A DNA stretch of 64,000 nt from assembly GCF_034674885.1 (NCBI RefSeq), contig NZ_JAUCDS010000010.1:1-64000 (forward strand), in the 5' to 3' direction. Below the pieces are notes generated by a model that saw only the letters and a list, made by a program, of their open reading frames with translations, was not told the origin of the DNA and made no database searches. Below, in pieces: positions 47,555 to 55,469 of this stretch (position 1 is its first letter; each line of letters starts with the position of its first letter). Source of the DNA: Castellaniella sp034674885 (lineage in GTDB: Bacteria; Pseudomonadota; Gammaproteobacteria; Burkholderiales; Burkholderiaceae_B). Position numbers and translations under genes: made by a program.

Positions 47555-49021
47555 TCATTGAAGCCTGAAGGCTCTCAGCCACTGGCCGTCCTTCCTCGGA
47601 TCCGCCGCCCCCTGCAGCTCTCCGCTCTGCAAGCGAAGGATCGCGTGCGCGCCCCCGAAATCGCTGCGGCCCGCCAATTCACCGGCGGCGGCATGGGGTT
47701 CTGCGTAGCCTGCGGACCGCAGCACGCGTGCCAGATCATCGGGAAAGCCCTTCTCGATTGCGAGGGCGTCGCCCGCCTCCAGCCGCCAGCGCGGAGCATC
47801 CAGGGCCTTCTGGATATCCCAGCCCCACGCCAGGACTCGCGTCAGTATCTGGATCTGGCCCTGGGGCTGCATCAGGCCGCCGACGACCCCCATGCCCAGG
47901 AAGAACTCGCCATCCCGGGTCGTCAGTCCCGGAACCACGGTATGGTAGGGGCGCTTGCCCGGCGCCGGACCATTGACATGGCCTGGTCCGGAAAACCCGA
48001 AACCTCGGTTCTGCATGCAAAACCCTCCACCGGGCACGGCAATGCCGGATCCAAAGCGCTTGAAGACACTGGACATGAGCGTGATCGCCAGGCCCTGCGC
48101 ATCCACCACGACAGTGCAGACGGTGTTGCCTGCCGGGTCCGCGACCGTGCGCTTGGCCTTCTCCATTGCTGCTGCGGTGGCCTGGACCATCCGCACCCAG
48201 GTTCCTGGATCATCCGGGGCGCCGCCCTGATCCTGAATGGCCGACAGCGCATCCAGAATCGCAATGCCATGCGTGTTGGGTGGACATTCGTGAATCCGGG
48301 CTCCGTGGAAATCCAGGGACAACGGCGTCGCGAAATCACCACTATGCCGCTGGAAATCCTCGGCTGCCAGAACCCCCCCCATCCGCTGGACGGCCTGCGC
48401 AGCCGCTTCGGCCAGAGGTCCATGATAGAAATAGTCGGGGCCGTCCATCGCGATGCGTTCCAGCGAGTCGGCCAGTTCAGGATTCTGGAAGCGGTCCCCC
48501 GGCGCCGGAGGCCGCCCGGCATGGAACATCCGGGCGCACACGGGATCCGCGCGCAGGACGAAGTCGAAGATCGCCCATTCGTGCGCGGCCACGCTGGCCA
48601 CGGCAAACCCGTCACGTGCATGACGAATCGCCGGGGCGAACAGGCGACGCCATTCCAGGCGACCAAAGCGCTGGTGCAAGTCCCGCCAGCCCATGACGGC
48701 ACCCGGCGTGGTGACCGACAAGGGGTGGCGCTCGGGAATCCGGGCGCCTGGCAGCGCGCTCACCATGCCGGCATCCAGCGCAAGAGGCGCGCGACCGGTC
48801 CCGTTATAGCTCAGCACAGGTTGTCCGGCCTGATGAATCATCGCCAGCAGGTCGCCACCAATGCTCGTCGCCATGGGCTCGACGACCCCCATGACGGCAT
48901 CGGCCGCAATGGCGGCATCCACGGCAGAACCGCCGGCCTCCAGGATTTCCCGGGCTGCCTGCGCCGCCAGGGGGTTGCCAGTGGACACCATGGCGCCCGG
49001 CTTGCTTTGACTTCCGTTCAT
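47555..49021 (-). CDS. Gamma-glutamyltransferase-family Ntn hydrolase (YwrD-like)
   Basis: 488 residues from ATG 49021 (MNGSQSKPGAMVSTGNPLAA), eight bases after GGGAG; the frame starts 12 codons earlier. The precursor would self-cleave before the nucleophile Thr in AGNTVCTVVVD; FGSGIAVPGGGFCMQNRG and PGKRPYHTVVPGL follow as in the family. No signal peptide is seen, so it is probably cytoplasmic, like YwrD and unlike periplasmic GGT. It may remove a gamma-glutamyl or other acyl group. Last gene of permease-RidA-porin-GGT; a 163-base gap with operators separates it from the diiron gene. Confidence 0.85.
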   Translation of the reverse strand: MNGSQSKPGAMVSTGNPLAAQAAREILEAGGSAVDAAIAADAVMGVVEPMATSIGGDLLAMIHQAGQPVLSYNGTGRAPLALDAGMVSALPGARIPERHPLSVTTPGAVMGWRDLHQRFGRLEWRRLFAPAIRHARDGFAVASVAAHEWAIFDFVLRADPVCARMFHAGRPPAPGDRFQNPELADSLERIAMDGPDYFYHGPLAEAAAQAVQRMGGVLAAEDFQRHSGDFATPLSLDFHGARIHECPPNTHGIAILDALSAIQDQGGAPDDPGTWVRMVQATAAAMEKAKRTVADPAGNTVCTVVVDAQGLAITLMSSVFKRFGSGIAVPGGGFCMQNRGFGFSGPGHVNGPAPGKRPYHTVVPGLTTRDGEFFLGMGVVGGLMQPQGQIQILTRVLAWGWDIQKALDAPRWRLEAGDALAIEKGFPDDLARVLRSAGYAEPHAAAGELAGRSDFGGAHAILRLQSGELQGAADPRKDGQWLRAFRLQ

Positions 49022-49068
49022 GACTTCACTCCCATGCCGTGCAGGCGAGCTGCGCACCTGCCAGATCG

Positions 49069-50199
49069 TCAGAAACTATGGTTCAGGCCCAGGCCTGCCT
49101 CGGTCGCCTTCAGGCTGTCGATATAGGCGATGTTCGTACCGTAGGAGCCATAGACGTACACGCTGGTGCGCTTGGACAATGGATACACGTACCGGGCGCT
49201 GTATATGGTCTGGTCACCCGCGAAATCCCCCAGCTTGTCCGCGTCATCCAGATTGGATGCCGTGCGCGCCCAGGCGAAACCGGCGGTCCCGCCGCCGAAC
49301 GGCACGGACAGACCAACGTAGTAGTTGCTGGCCTTGAAGTCATGCGCCATCAGGAATTCATCATAATCGGCGATGGGCGACCCCGCCTTTGCAAAGACCT
49401 GGGCGAACAGGGCTCTGTCACCAAAGGCCCCCACGCCGTTGATCTTCGCATATCGATCCTGCCCGTACCCCAGGGCCAGCTTCGCAACTGCAAAGTCGTA
49501 CGAGCCCACCAAAGCCCAGCTGGTCGCCGCGTGTTCAAATTTCCCCGTACCGGCCCGATCATAGGTCGCCACCGCGTGGATCGTCTGGTCCGTATACTGC
49601 ACCCCCAAGGACAGATAGCTGTCGCGGTCTTTGTTGGTGTCGGGATCCTGGTCGTTGCGCACGATCACCCCATTGGCGGCATAGCCGATGCCTGCCTGGA
49701 ACCCCGAGAAATTGGGCGTCGTATACCGGAACATATTGTCCACACGCACGGATGCCGCCCCGAAGGTCTTGTCGATATCGCCCATCGACGAGGTGCTGTT
49801 GATACCGAAGAACGGATCGGCAAGATTGTATTGGCGCCCCATCATGAACGTCCCCCAGTCATCGCTGGACAGACCGACATTGGATTCCCGGTGGAACATC
49901 CGCGGGGTCACCGTCGTCCCATCGCTGGGGTTGATGCCGGATTCCAGCACGAATACGGCGCGCAAGCCATCCCCCAGGTCTTCCACCCCCTGGAAGCCGA
50001 ACCGGCTGCCCGACAAATAGCTGTCGTGCAAGCCAGAGGACTTGCTGGAATAGTCGATGCCCGATTTGTTGAGTGTCCGCTGGCTGTAACCATAGCCGGT
50101 ATCGACGACGCCATACAGGGTCACGGACGTTTCCGCTTGTGCGACGCCGATGGCCGCGAAACTGCCGATCAGCGACAGGATAAGAGTTTCCCTCTTCAT
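49069..50199 (-). CDS. Gram-negative general porin (Omp32-like)
   Basis: 376 residues from ATG 50199 (MKRETLILSLIGSFAAIG, AQA cleavage near 22). The mature protein opens with ETSVTLYGVVDTGYGY and ends in aromatic LNHSF, the standard C-terminal signal for beta-barrel assembly. It contains FGFQGVEDLGDGLRAVFVLE and MFHRESNVGLSS as in betaproteobacterial trimeric porins. It probably admits the pathway substrate through the outer membrane. Placed between ridA and the GGT gene on the same strand. Confidence 0.93.
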   Translation of the reverse strand: MKRETLILSLIGSFAAIGVAQAETSVTLYGVVDTGYGYSQRTLNKSGIDYSSKSSGLHDSYLSGSRFGFQGVEDLGDGLRAVFVLESGINPSDGTTVTPRMFHRESNVGLSSDDWGTFMMGRQYNLADPFFGINSTSSMGDIDKTFGAASVRVDNMFRYTTPNFSGFQAGIGYAANGVIVRNDQDPDTNKDRDSYLSLGVQYTDQTIHAVATYDRAGTGKFEHAATSWALVGSYDFAVAKLALGYGQDRYAKINGVGAFGDRALFAQVFAKAGSPIADYDEFLMAHDFKASNYYVGLSVPFGGGTAGFAWARTASNLDDADKLGDFAGDQTIYSARYVYPLSKRTSVYVYGSYGTNIAYIDSLKATEAGLGLNHSF

Positions 50200-50442
50200 G
50201 ATATTTCGAGTCTCCATCTTATTTATAAATTGCTGTTCGCCCGATTCCCGTGAACCGGAGCACCAGTCCAACAATGAATGACATGCAGCGCTGCTGCACT
50301 CCTTTGCTCAAGACTGCGTCGGCATCACCTCCCTTTGGCTTTTGATTGAAAACACCCGTCCCGCACGCAGGCAGAAGCCCTGCACGCAAGAAAATCGCGA
50401 CTGGATAATCAGTGAAGGACGGCGTGGATCAGGGGCGCGTCG
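50200..50442. other. 243-base gap between porin and RidA genes
   Basis: No coding frame or operator core seen. It contains the palindrome TGCAGCGCTGCTGCA-like segment near 50285; a separate porin promoter may be here, but no convincing -35/-10 pair stands out. Confidence 0.4.
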
Positions 50443-50868
50443 TCACGGGTCCCTGACGGAAACCACCAGGGATATCTCGACCGGCGCGCCGCCCGGCAGG
50501 GAATGCACGCCCACGGCGGTCCGGCTGCTGATGCCTGAGTCGCCCAGAACGGAAAACAGATGATCGGATGCGAAATCGGCTATTTTCGAATGCGCTTCGT
50601 ATCCGTCTTCCGCAGCGACATACACCACCATATTGATGACTCGGGAGATCGTTTCTCCCTGGCGCAATTGACTGGCCGCAGCCCGCAATGCATTTCCTAC
50701 TGCCAGTTCGACCGGCTGCCGATAATCCTCGATCGGCCGCTGCATCGATACCCTGCCGGTCATCGACAGGACGCCGTTGTTTCGTGGCGTCATCCCGGCA
50801 GTGAATATGGTTTCTCCGATTCTGGAGGCAATGCTGTAATGGCCTTGAGACACAGGCAAGGAAGACAT
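50443..50868 (-). CDS. RidA/YjgF/UK114-family enamine/imine deaminase
   Basis: 141 residues from ATG 50868, eight bases after AGGA. Family features: FTAGMTPRNNG, the helix VGNALRAAASQL, and the Arg-bearing strand SSRTAVGVHSLPGGAPVEI; the Arg is the residue that binds the substrate carboxylate in active RidA proteins. It hydrolyses reactive enamines or imines to ketones and ammonia. Presence in this cluster suggests that the pathway makes a carbon-nitrogen double bond, for example by oxidation of an amine. Between the permease (83 bases upstream) and the porin. Confidence 0.88.
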   Translation of the reverse strand: MSSLPVSQGHYSIASRIGETIFTAGMTPRNNGVLSMTGRVSMQRPIEDYRQPVELAVGNALRAAASQLRQGETISRVINMVVYVAAEDGYEAHSKIADFASDHLFSVLGDSGISSRTAVGVHSLPGGAPVEISLVVSVRDP

Positions 50869-50951
50869 TTTTTGATCCTGAAGAGGTCATGACGGACAGC
50901 CAGCCAGGAGGAACGGCGACATGCATGCCGCGCCCCCTCGGCTTTGGACTG

Positions 50952-52475
50952 CTAGACCATCCAGATGGAGGCGTAGATGGTCGAAACGGCAAGGGCAATC
51001 AGCACCGGCATGGTCAGCAGCCGGACCAGGTCCAGCACCGACACGCGGGCGAAACCTGCCACCGCAATCAGCGAGGACCAGGCGATCAGGGTGCCGCCGC
51101 CCGTCCAGATGGCGCCCATCTGGCCGATGGCTGCCAGGGTGGCCGGATCCATTCCGATCACCGGGCCGATGGCGCCCGCCAGGGAACCCGTCAGCGGCAG
51201 CCCCGAGAATCCCGACCCGTCGATGCCAGTGACCATCCCGACGATGAGTTCGCCGAAGGCCATCATGAAGGGATTGTTCGGAATATAGTGCTGACCCGCA
51301 GCGATCAGTTCGAAGAGCAGGCTGGGCGCCTTGTCGGCGGCAATACCCAAGATCTGCGCAGTCGCGTCGCTGGTGCCTAGAAAGAAGAAACCTGCAATCG
51401 GCAGCACAGAACCCATTGCCTTGAAGGCGAACACAAACCCGTCGGTCATGTAATCCGGACAGAGGTCCAGCATCCTGCGCGGGCCGACGAACATCAGACA
51501 GGCCAGCATCATCAACACGAAGCCAACCCCGCCGACCAGCCCGGCAGCGTCGCCGCCACGCAGCGCGGGCATCGACGGATAAATGGTGGGCAGCACCAGC
51601 ACCAGGATGACGCCCAGGAACGCAAGTGGCGTCACCACTGCGAAGGTCCGGGCACATTTCTGCAGGTGCGTCCTGGCGCGCGAGGCAGCAGGCACATCTT
51701 CTTCCGGGGCATCCGCGCTCTGGGCCATTTCGGCTTTGTCGAAAGTTCCCGCACGTTCCACCGAGCCAAGCTTGCCGTCGCTTGCCATGGCTTGCCACTC
51801 ATCGAGGAGAGCCGGGTCGGGCTTGCGGATGCTCTTGCGAGTGAACACGTAGGCCAGCACCAGGGCCACCACCCCGGTGATCAGGGACAGCACCAGCGCC
51901 TTGTCGGCCACGGCCTGCGCGCTGACGGCGGCACCTGCCGCCTTGGCGCTGATGCCCGGCGCCACGCCGATGATGTAGTCGGAAGACAGTGCCATGCCCT
52001 GGCCGGCAATCGCAATCACCATCGCGCCTGTGATCGGAGGCAGGCCGGCCGCGATCGCCGCCGGCAGCAGGACCGCCGAAACCAGGGGAACCGCAGGTGT
52101 AGGCCAGAAGAACAGTGAAAACAGGTATGTCACCACTGCGATGACGATATAGGACGACAACCCGCCCCGCATCACTTTCTGAAAGGGCCGGACCATCAGC
52201 ACATCCGCGCCGGTGGCCTTCAAGGCGCTGAGCAGCGCCGTCATGAATGTGATGACCAGGAAAATATTGAACAGTTCGCGCGCTGCCACGAAACTGGCCG
52301 AGAAAATCCCGATGAACCCGTTGATGGGATTGCCCATCAACGAGGTGACAACCAGAAAAGTGCCGATCACTGCCGGCACAACCACGTTGGCACGAAAAAT
52401 CATCGTGACGATGATGACCACCACACTGGCCAGATATAGCCAATGCGATAGGTTGAGTGTGACTTCTGAACCCAT
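50952..52475 (-). CDS. 12-helix permease of the ion-transporter (DcuC/DASS/GntP-like) superfamily
   Basis: 507 residues from ATG 52475, behind a very strong ribosome site (GGGGAGG). About 12 membrane helices in two halves split by a charged cytoplasmic stretch (residues about 228-275, rich in Glu/Asp/Lys). Motifs such as FWPTPAVPLVSAVLLPAAI and FSGLPLTGSLAGAIGP resemble C4-dicarboxylate/short-chain acid carriers, but I cannot place it in one family. Probable uptake system for the catabolic substrate. First gene of permease-ridA-porin-GGT; the site at 52577-52589 is ~100 bases upstream. Confidence 0.8.
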   Translation of the reverse strand: MGSEVTLNLSHWLYLASVVVIIVTMIFRANVVVPAVIGTFLVVTSLMGNPINGFIGIFSASFVAARELFNIFLVITFMTALLSALKATGADVLMVRPFQKVMRGGLSSYIVIAVVTYLFSLFFWPTPAVPLVSAVLLPAAIAAGLPPITGAMVIAIAGQGMALSSDYIIGVAPGISAKAAGAAVSAQAVADKALVLSLITGVVALVLAYVFTRKSIRKPDPALLDEWQAMASDGKLGSVERAGTFDKAEMAQSADAPEEDVPAASRARTHLQKCARTFAVVTPLAFLGVILVLVLPTIYPSMPALRGGDAAGLVGGVGFVLMMLACLMFVGPRRMLDLCPDYMTDGFVFAFKAMGSVLPIAGFFFLGTSDATAQILGIAADKAPSLLFELIAAGQHYIPNNPFMMAFGELIVGMVTGIDGSGFSGLPLTGSLAGAIGPVIGMDPATLAAIGQMGAIWTGGGTLIAWSSLIAVAGFARVSVLDLVRLLTMPVLIALAVSTIYASIWMV

Positions 52476-52576
52476 GAGCCTCCCCTTGTAGGCGAATCCC
52501 GGAATTGAATTTCGAGGATGGAAATTGCAGAGATGGACAATCTGACGGCGGAGATCAGGGTACGAATAGATATCTC

Positions 52577-52589
52577 GTATCCTGTATAC
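52577..52589. promoter_or_regulatory. GTATCC/GTATAC operator upstream of the permease operon
   Basis: CTCGTATCCTGTATACTTT has GTATCC (52577) and GTATAC (52584), again seven bases apart as at 47498/47505. It overlaps TATACT/TATATT sequences that could be -10 elements. Confidence 0.5.
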
Positions 52590-52775
52590 TTTATATTATA
52601 TTCTTGAAGCTTAAGATGTGTACGCGGGGTTTCCCCTAGATCCTGCAAGCCTCAAGCATCTTGTCTGATAATTATTATATATAAATCAAAGTACTTACAA
52701 GAATCTCGCTCAATGTCATCTGTGATGTATCGGTCTGCGAAGTAAAGATATGCATCTAAACAATGTACGCAAATA

Positions 52776-52781
52776 GTATAC
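52776..52781. promoter_or_regulatory. GTATAC site upstream of the TauE/SafE gene
   Basis: AAATAGTATACAGAATCC, 44 bases before ATG 52825. The upstream neighbour GTAC at 52765 could be a decayed second half. Confidence 0.45.
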
Positions 52782-52824
52782 AGAATCCAGTAACATAAGA
52801 ACGTCCCTTTCGTCTGGAAGCACC

Positions 52825-53571
52825 ATGACATCTCTTGACCTACTGCCTTTCACCGACCCATGGATCTACGCACTGATGGCATGCCTGATCGTCGGCTCGG
52901 CATTCCTTCAAGGTATTGGCGGGGTCGGCTTCACCATGTTCGCAGCTCCTATCGCCCTGATCGTCAGTCCCGACCTGGTTCCCGGCCCATTGCTCACCTT
53001 GGGCGGCATGGCAACAATGCTGACCGCGCTGCGAGAGCGACGGCACATCGCCTGGCAGCCGGCGTCCTTTGCACTGGGGGGGCGGGTCGTCGGCGCACTG
53101 ATTGCGGTCTTCGCACTGAGCCAGCTGGCCCCACGATCCATGGGTCTGGTATTTGCAGGCCTCATCCTGATGGCCGTCATCCTGAGCGCTTCGGGCCTGA
53201 AACTCAAGGTGTCCCCGTCCAACGCCAGCATTGCCGGCCTGATCTCGGGCGTCATGGGCACCCTGACCTCCGTCGGATCTCCCCCTCTGGCAATCATCAT
53301 GCAACACAGCGCACCGCCCACCATCCGCGCCACCATCGGCGCCATTCTTGCGTGCGGCGCCACAGTGTCGCTCGTCGCCCTCGCCATCGCAGGACACTAC
53401 GGGCTGCGCGATGTCCTGCTGAGCGCCAGCCTGGTTCCTTTCCTGCTCTTCGGCTTCCGGCTATCCAACAAGGCGCGCTACTACGTCAGTGGGCCCGCCC
53501 TGCGCTACGGCCTGCTGACGTTCTGCGCGCTCAGCGCGTTGGGCCTGATCGCCAAAACGCTCTGGCATTGA
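52825..53571 (+). CDS. TSUP-family (TauE/SafE) anion exporter
   Basis: 248 residues, about eight helices in two halves. GIGGVGFTMFAAPIALIVSP near the N-terminus and GVMGTLTSVGSPPLAIIMQH in the second half are the repeated family motifs (each a fragment). TSUP proteins move sulfite, sulfoacetate or other organic anions, usually outward. It has its own GTATAC site and is divergent from the permease operon. Export of a sulfur-containing product is a possibility, not shown. Confidence 0.85.
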   Translation: MTSLDLLPFTDPWIYALMACLIVGSAFLQGIGGVGFTMFAAPIALIVSPDLVPGPLLTLGGMATMLTALRERRHIAWQPASFALGGRVVGALIAVFALSQLAPRSMGLVFAGLILMAVILSASGLKLKVSPSNASIAGLISGVMGTLTSVGSPPLAIIMQHSAPPTIRATIGAILACGATVSLVALAIAGHYGLRDVLLSASLVPFLLFGFRLSNKARYYVSGPALRYGLLTFCALSALGLIAKTLWH

Positions 53572-53628
53572 CTACGGGCTGCCGTCATAGCCCTTCTCAT
53601 CTTCCCCAGGCTGCCCGCCCGGGGACTT

Positions 53629-53634
53629 GTATAC
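53629..53634. promoter_or_regulatory. GTATAC site upstream of the GntR regulator gene
   Basis: GGACTTGTATACTAAGAAATTG, 36 bases before ATG 53670; consistent with autoregulation. Confidence 0.5.
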
Positions 53635-53669
53635 TAAGAAATTGTTCAAGAAGCGTCGAGAGCTGGACC

Positions 53670-54401
53670 ATGGGCACGACAACAATGAGACTCAACAACT
53701 ACGCGCATGGCAACACCCGAGGGGGTGAAGACCTGAAGATCGGTGAACAGTATTCACCCCTCTTCGCCGTCATCCGCGACAAACTGCGCGACCGGATACT
53801 GCAAGGCGAATTCAGGCCCGGCGCACGCCTGGTCGAAAGTCGTCTGTCCGATGAGATGGCCGTATCCAGGATCCCCATCCGCGAGGCCCTGAGAGCACTC
53901 GCCGCCGAGGGACTGGTCACGATCGAGCCCCGCCGAGGGGCTTCCGTCGCCGTCCTGTCCGACGAATTGGCCTACAACATGGTGGAAGTCCGCGCGGCGC
54001 TCGAGGGCCTGAACGCCCGCCTGGCTGCGGAACGCCGCGACGACGACGCCATCGCGGAACTCCAGATCATCCTGGAAGAAGGCATGCAGGCTGCCGAGCG
54101 CGAGGACACGGACGCCTGCCGCCACTTGAACCGGATCTTCCACGAGACGCTGGCCACCGTGACGGGGAACCCGGTGCTCATGGACCTGATGAATTCCCTG
54201 CGTGACCGCACCGCGCTGGTGTTTGCACCCAGCAACATGCGCCGGGTCAAGGAAAACTGGGCCGACCACGCACAGATCCTGCGGGCCGTCATCGCCGGCA
54301 ACGTCGAACTCGCCGGCCTGCTGGCCACCCAGCACGTGCATAACGCGGCTCGCGCCTACGTAGAGGAACGCGGGGGCGTGCCCCCGCAATGGGCGCGCTG
54401 A
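53670..54401 (+). CDS. GntR-family transcriptional regulator (FadR/FCD subfamily)
   Basis: 243 residues from ATG 53670 (MGTTTMRLNNYAHG); ATG 53685 is possible. Winged helix (about 35-98): LRDRILQGEFRPGARLVE, MAVSRIPIREALRALAAEGL, EPRRGASVAV. The C-terminal FCD ligand-binding domain has metal-site His residues in NRIFHETLA, ADHAQILRA and HVHNAA. FCD regulators usually bind short palindromes and release on binding a small carboxylate. All five nearby promoters have a GTATAC core, so it is the likely regulator of the whole cluster. Confidence 0.9.
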   Translation: MGTTTMRLNNYAHGNTRGGEDLKIGEQYSPLFAVIRDKLRDRILQGEFRPGARLVESRLSDEMAVSRIPIREALRALAAEGLVTIEPRRGASVAVLSDELAYNMVEVRAALEGLNARLAAERRDDDAIAELQIILEEGMQAAEREDTDACRHLNRIFHETLATVTGNPVLMDLMNSLRDRTALVFAPSNMRRVKENWADHAQILRAVIAGNVELAGLLATQHVHNAARAYVEERGGVPPQWAR

Positions 54402-54420
54402 CGGCCCCCGGGCGGCGAGA

Positions 54421-54699
54421 CTACCAGGACACCTTGATGTCGCCCGTGACGAATGTCTGGCACGCCATCCGGTAGCCGGCCTCGAAGTCTTCCGGCTTCA
54501 GATGCCGACGCTCCTTGGGCTTGATCTTGTCGGTGTTTTCCTGCCCTTCCTCGATCAGGCATTTGCAGGTGCCACACAGGCCCCCGCCGCACTTGAACGG
54601 GATTCCGCCTTTTTCGCGAATCGATATCCGCAACAGATTGCTGTTGTCGGGCGCCTGCACAGCTTTGGCGCTGCCATTCAGAAACGTAATCGTCACCAT
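54421..54699 (-). CDS. Plant-type [2Fe-2S] ferredoxin
   Basis: 92 residues from ATG 54699 (MVTITFLNGSAKAV), five bases after AAGGAGG; an in-frame TTG upstream contains that ribosome site and is rejected. Cluster ligands C37, C42, C45 and C80, with an extra C47. A soluble electron carrier, probably from the reductase at 43468 to the oxygenase. Last of ferredoxin-unknown-ferredoxin; convergent with the GntR gene. Confidence 0.92.
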   Translation of the reverse strand: MVTITFLNGSAKAVQAPDNSNLLRISIREKGGIPFKCGGGLCGTCKCLIEEGQENTDKIKPKERRHLKPEDFEAGYRMACQTFVTGDIKVSW

Positions 54700-54710
54700 C
54701 CCAACCTCCT

Positions 54711-55025
54711 TCAAACAGCGACTTCAGAGGCCTGGCAGCGCTGCAAAACGGCATCCAGACCGCCAAAACGAACCAGATGGTTCAGTTCCGCGCGGGCCTG
54801 GTCCAACGTATCGAAATGATCCAGGAATTTGGTCGACACAACGTTGCGAACGTGCGGTGGCTCGTCCTCGACGATATGCACCTTTGCCTCCGCATCCAGA
54901 CGCGCAAGCTGAAATACGGCCTTGCAGCGTCCATAAAACAGATACTTGTAGGATTCCACCACGGCGTCCTCCGCTTCCAGGGTCGCGGTATACAAGCCGG
55001 GCTTGCTGGTCAAAATGACATACAT
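54711..55025 (-). CDS. Unrecognised 104-residue protein between two ferredoxins
   Basis: Start at ATG 55025 (MYVILTSKPGLYTATLEAED), seven bases after GGAG; ATG 55031 is too close to that site. It looks like a small alpha/beta protein: beta-strands YVILTS and ATLEA, a helix/aromatic patch YKYLFYGRCKAVFQLARLD, strand KVHIVEDEP and a C-terminal helical part. No Cys cluster, signal or membrane helix. The spacing (11 bases to the next ferredoxin, 15 from the first) shows it is part of the same operon. It may be an oxygenase accessory or coupling subunit; I do not recognise the family. Confidence 0.75.
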   Translation of the reverse strand: MYVILTSKPGLYTATLEAEDAVVESYKYLFYGRCKAVFQLARLDAEAKVHIVEDEPPHVRNVVSTKFLDHFDTLDQARAELNHLVRFGGLDAVLQRCQASEVAV

Positions 55026-55040
55026 GAGCATTCTCCAAGA

Positions 55041-55367
55041 CTAGGCAGGGGTCCCGACGCGGTGATGGACTGGCTCGACATCCTGGGTCAGTTCGATGTC
55101 GTGCGTCAGCCATAGCTGGCAGACCAGCCTATAGCCCTCGTCCAGAAGTCCTCCGAGCTGCTTCTTTTCCTTCCAGTTCGGCACGGGCAGATGCTCGGCC
55201 CCGTCCAGAATCTTGCAGGCGCACGTGGCGCACTTGCCCATGCCGCACTTGTAGGCCAGGTTGGGATGCGGAAACTGCCGGATGCCGGCACGAACGACCA
55301 GATTGGTGTTCTCCTGCACTTCGCCCCGATGGATCTGCCCATCTTTGTGGAATGTAACTTTCACCAT
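55041..55367 (-). CDS. Plant-type [2Fe-2S] ferredoxin
   Basis: 108 residues from ATG 55367 (MVKVTFHKDGQIHRGE); the ribosome site is poor (GTGAGA). Ligands C41, C46, C49 and C83, with an extra C51, in AYKCGMGKCATCACKI and RLVCQ. Clearly different from the second ferredoxin at 54421, so the two may serve different steps or form a relay. First gene of the three-gene unit, with the GTATAC site 41 bases upstream of its start. Confidence 0.92.
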   Translation of the reverse strand: MVKVTFHKDGQIHRGEVQENTNLVVRAGIRQFPHPNLAYKCGMGKCATCACKILDGAEHLPVPNWKEKKQLGGLLDEGYRLVCQLWLTHDIELTQDVEPVHHRVGTPA

Positions 55368-55407
55368 GAAATCAATCTCACGACAAGAATGTTGATTTCT
55401 GGATATT

Positions 55408-55420
55408 GTATACCGTTTTG
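55408..55420. promoter_or_regulatory. GTATAC operator upstream of the ferredoxin operon
   Basis: ATTGTATACCGTTTTG: GTATAC at 55408 followed seven bases on by a degenerate GTTTTG. The 12-mer ATTGTATACCGT is identical to that at 47495-47506. Confidence 0.55.
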
Positions 55421-55469
55421 AGGGAAGTGCATCGGGACTATCCCTGAGGGGCATCCGCCCCCGGGGACA

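Larger units (their letters stand above)
52476..52824. other. AT-rich 349-base divergent regulatory region
   Basis: Much lower GC than its surroundings (e.g. ATAATTATTATATATAAATC near 52667). It separates the divergent permease and TauE/SafE genes and contains GTATAC sites near each end, a GGGG-TTT-CCCC hairpin near 52627 and several possible -10 boxes. No coding frame is credible. Confidence 0.7.
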
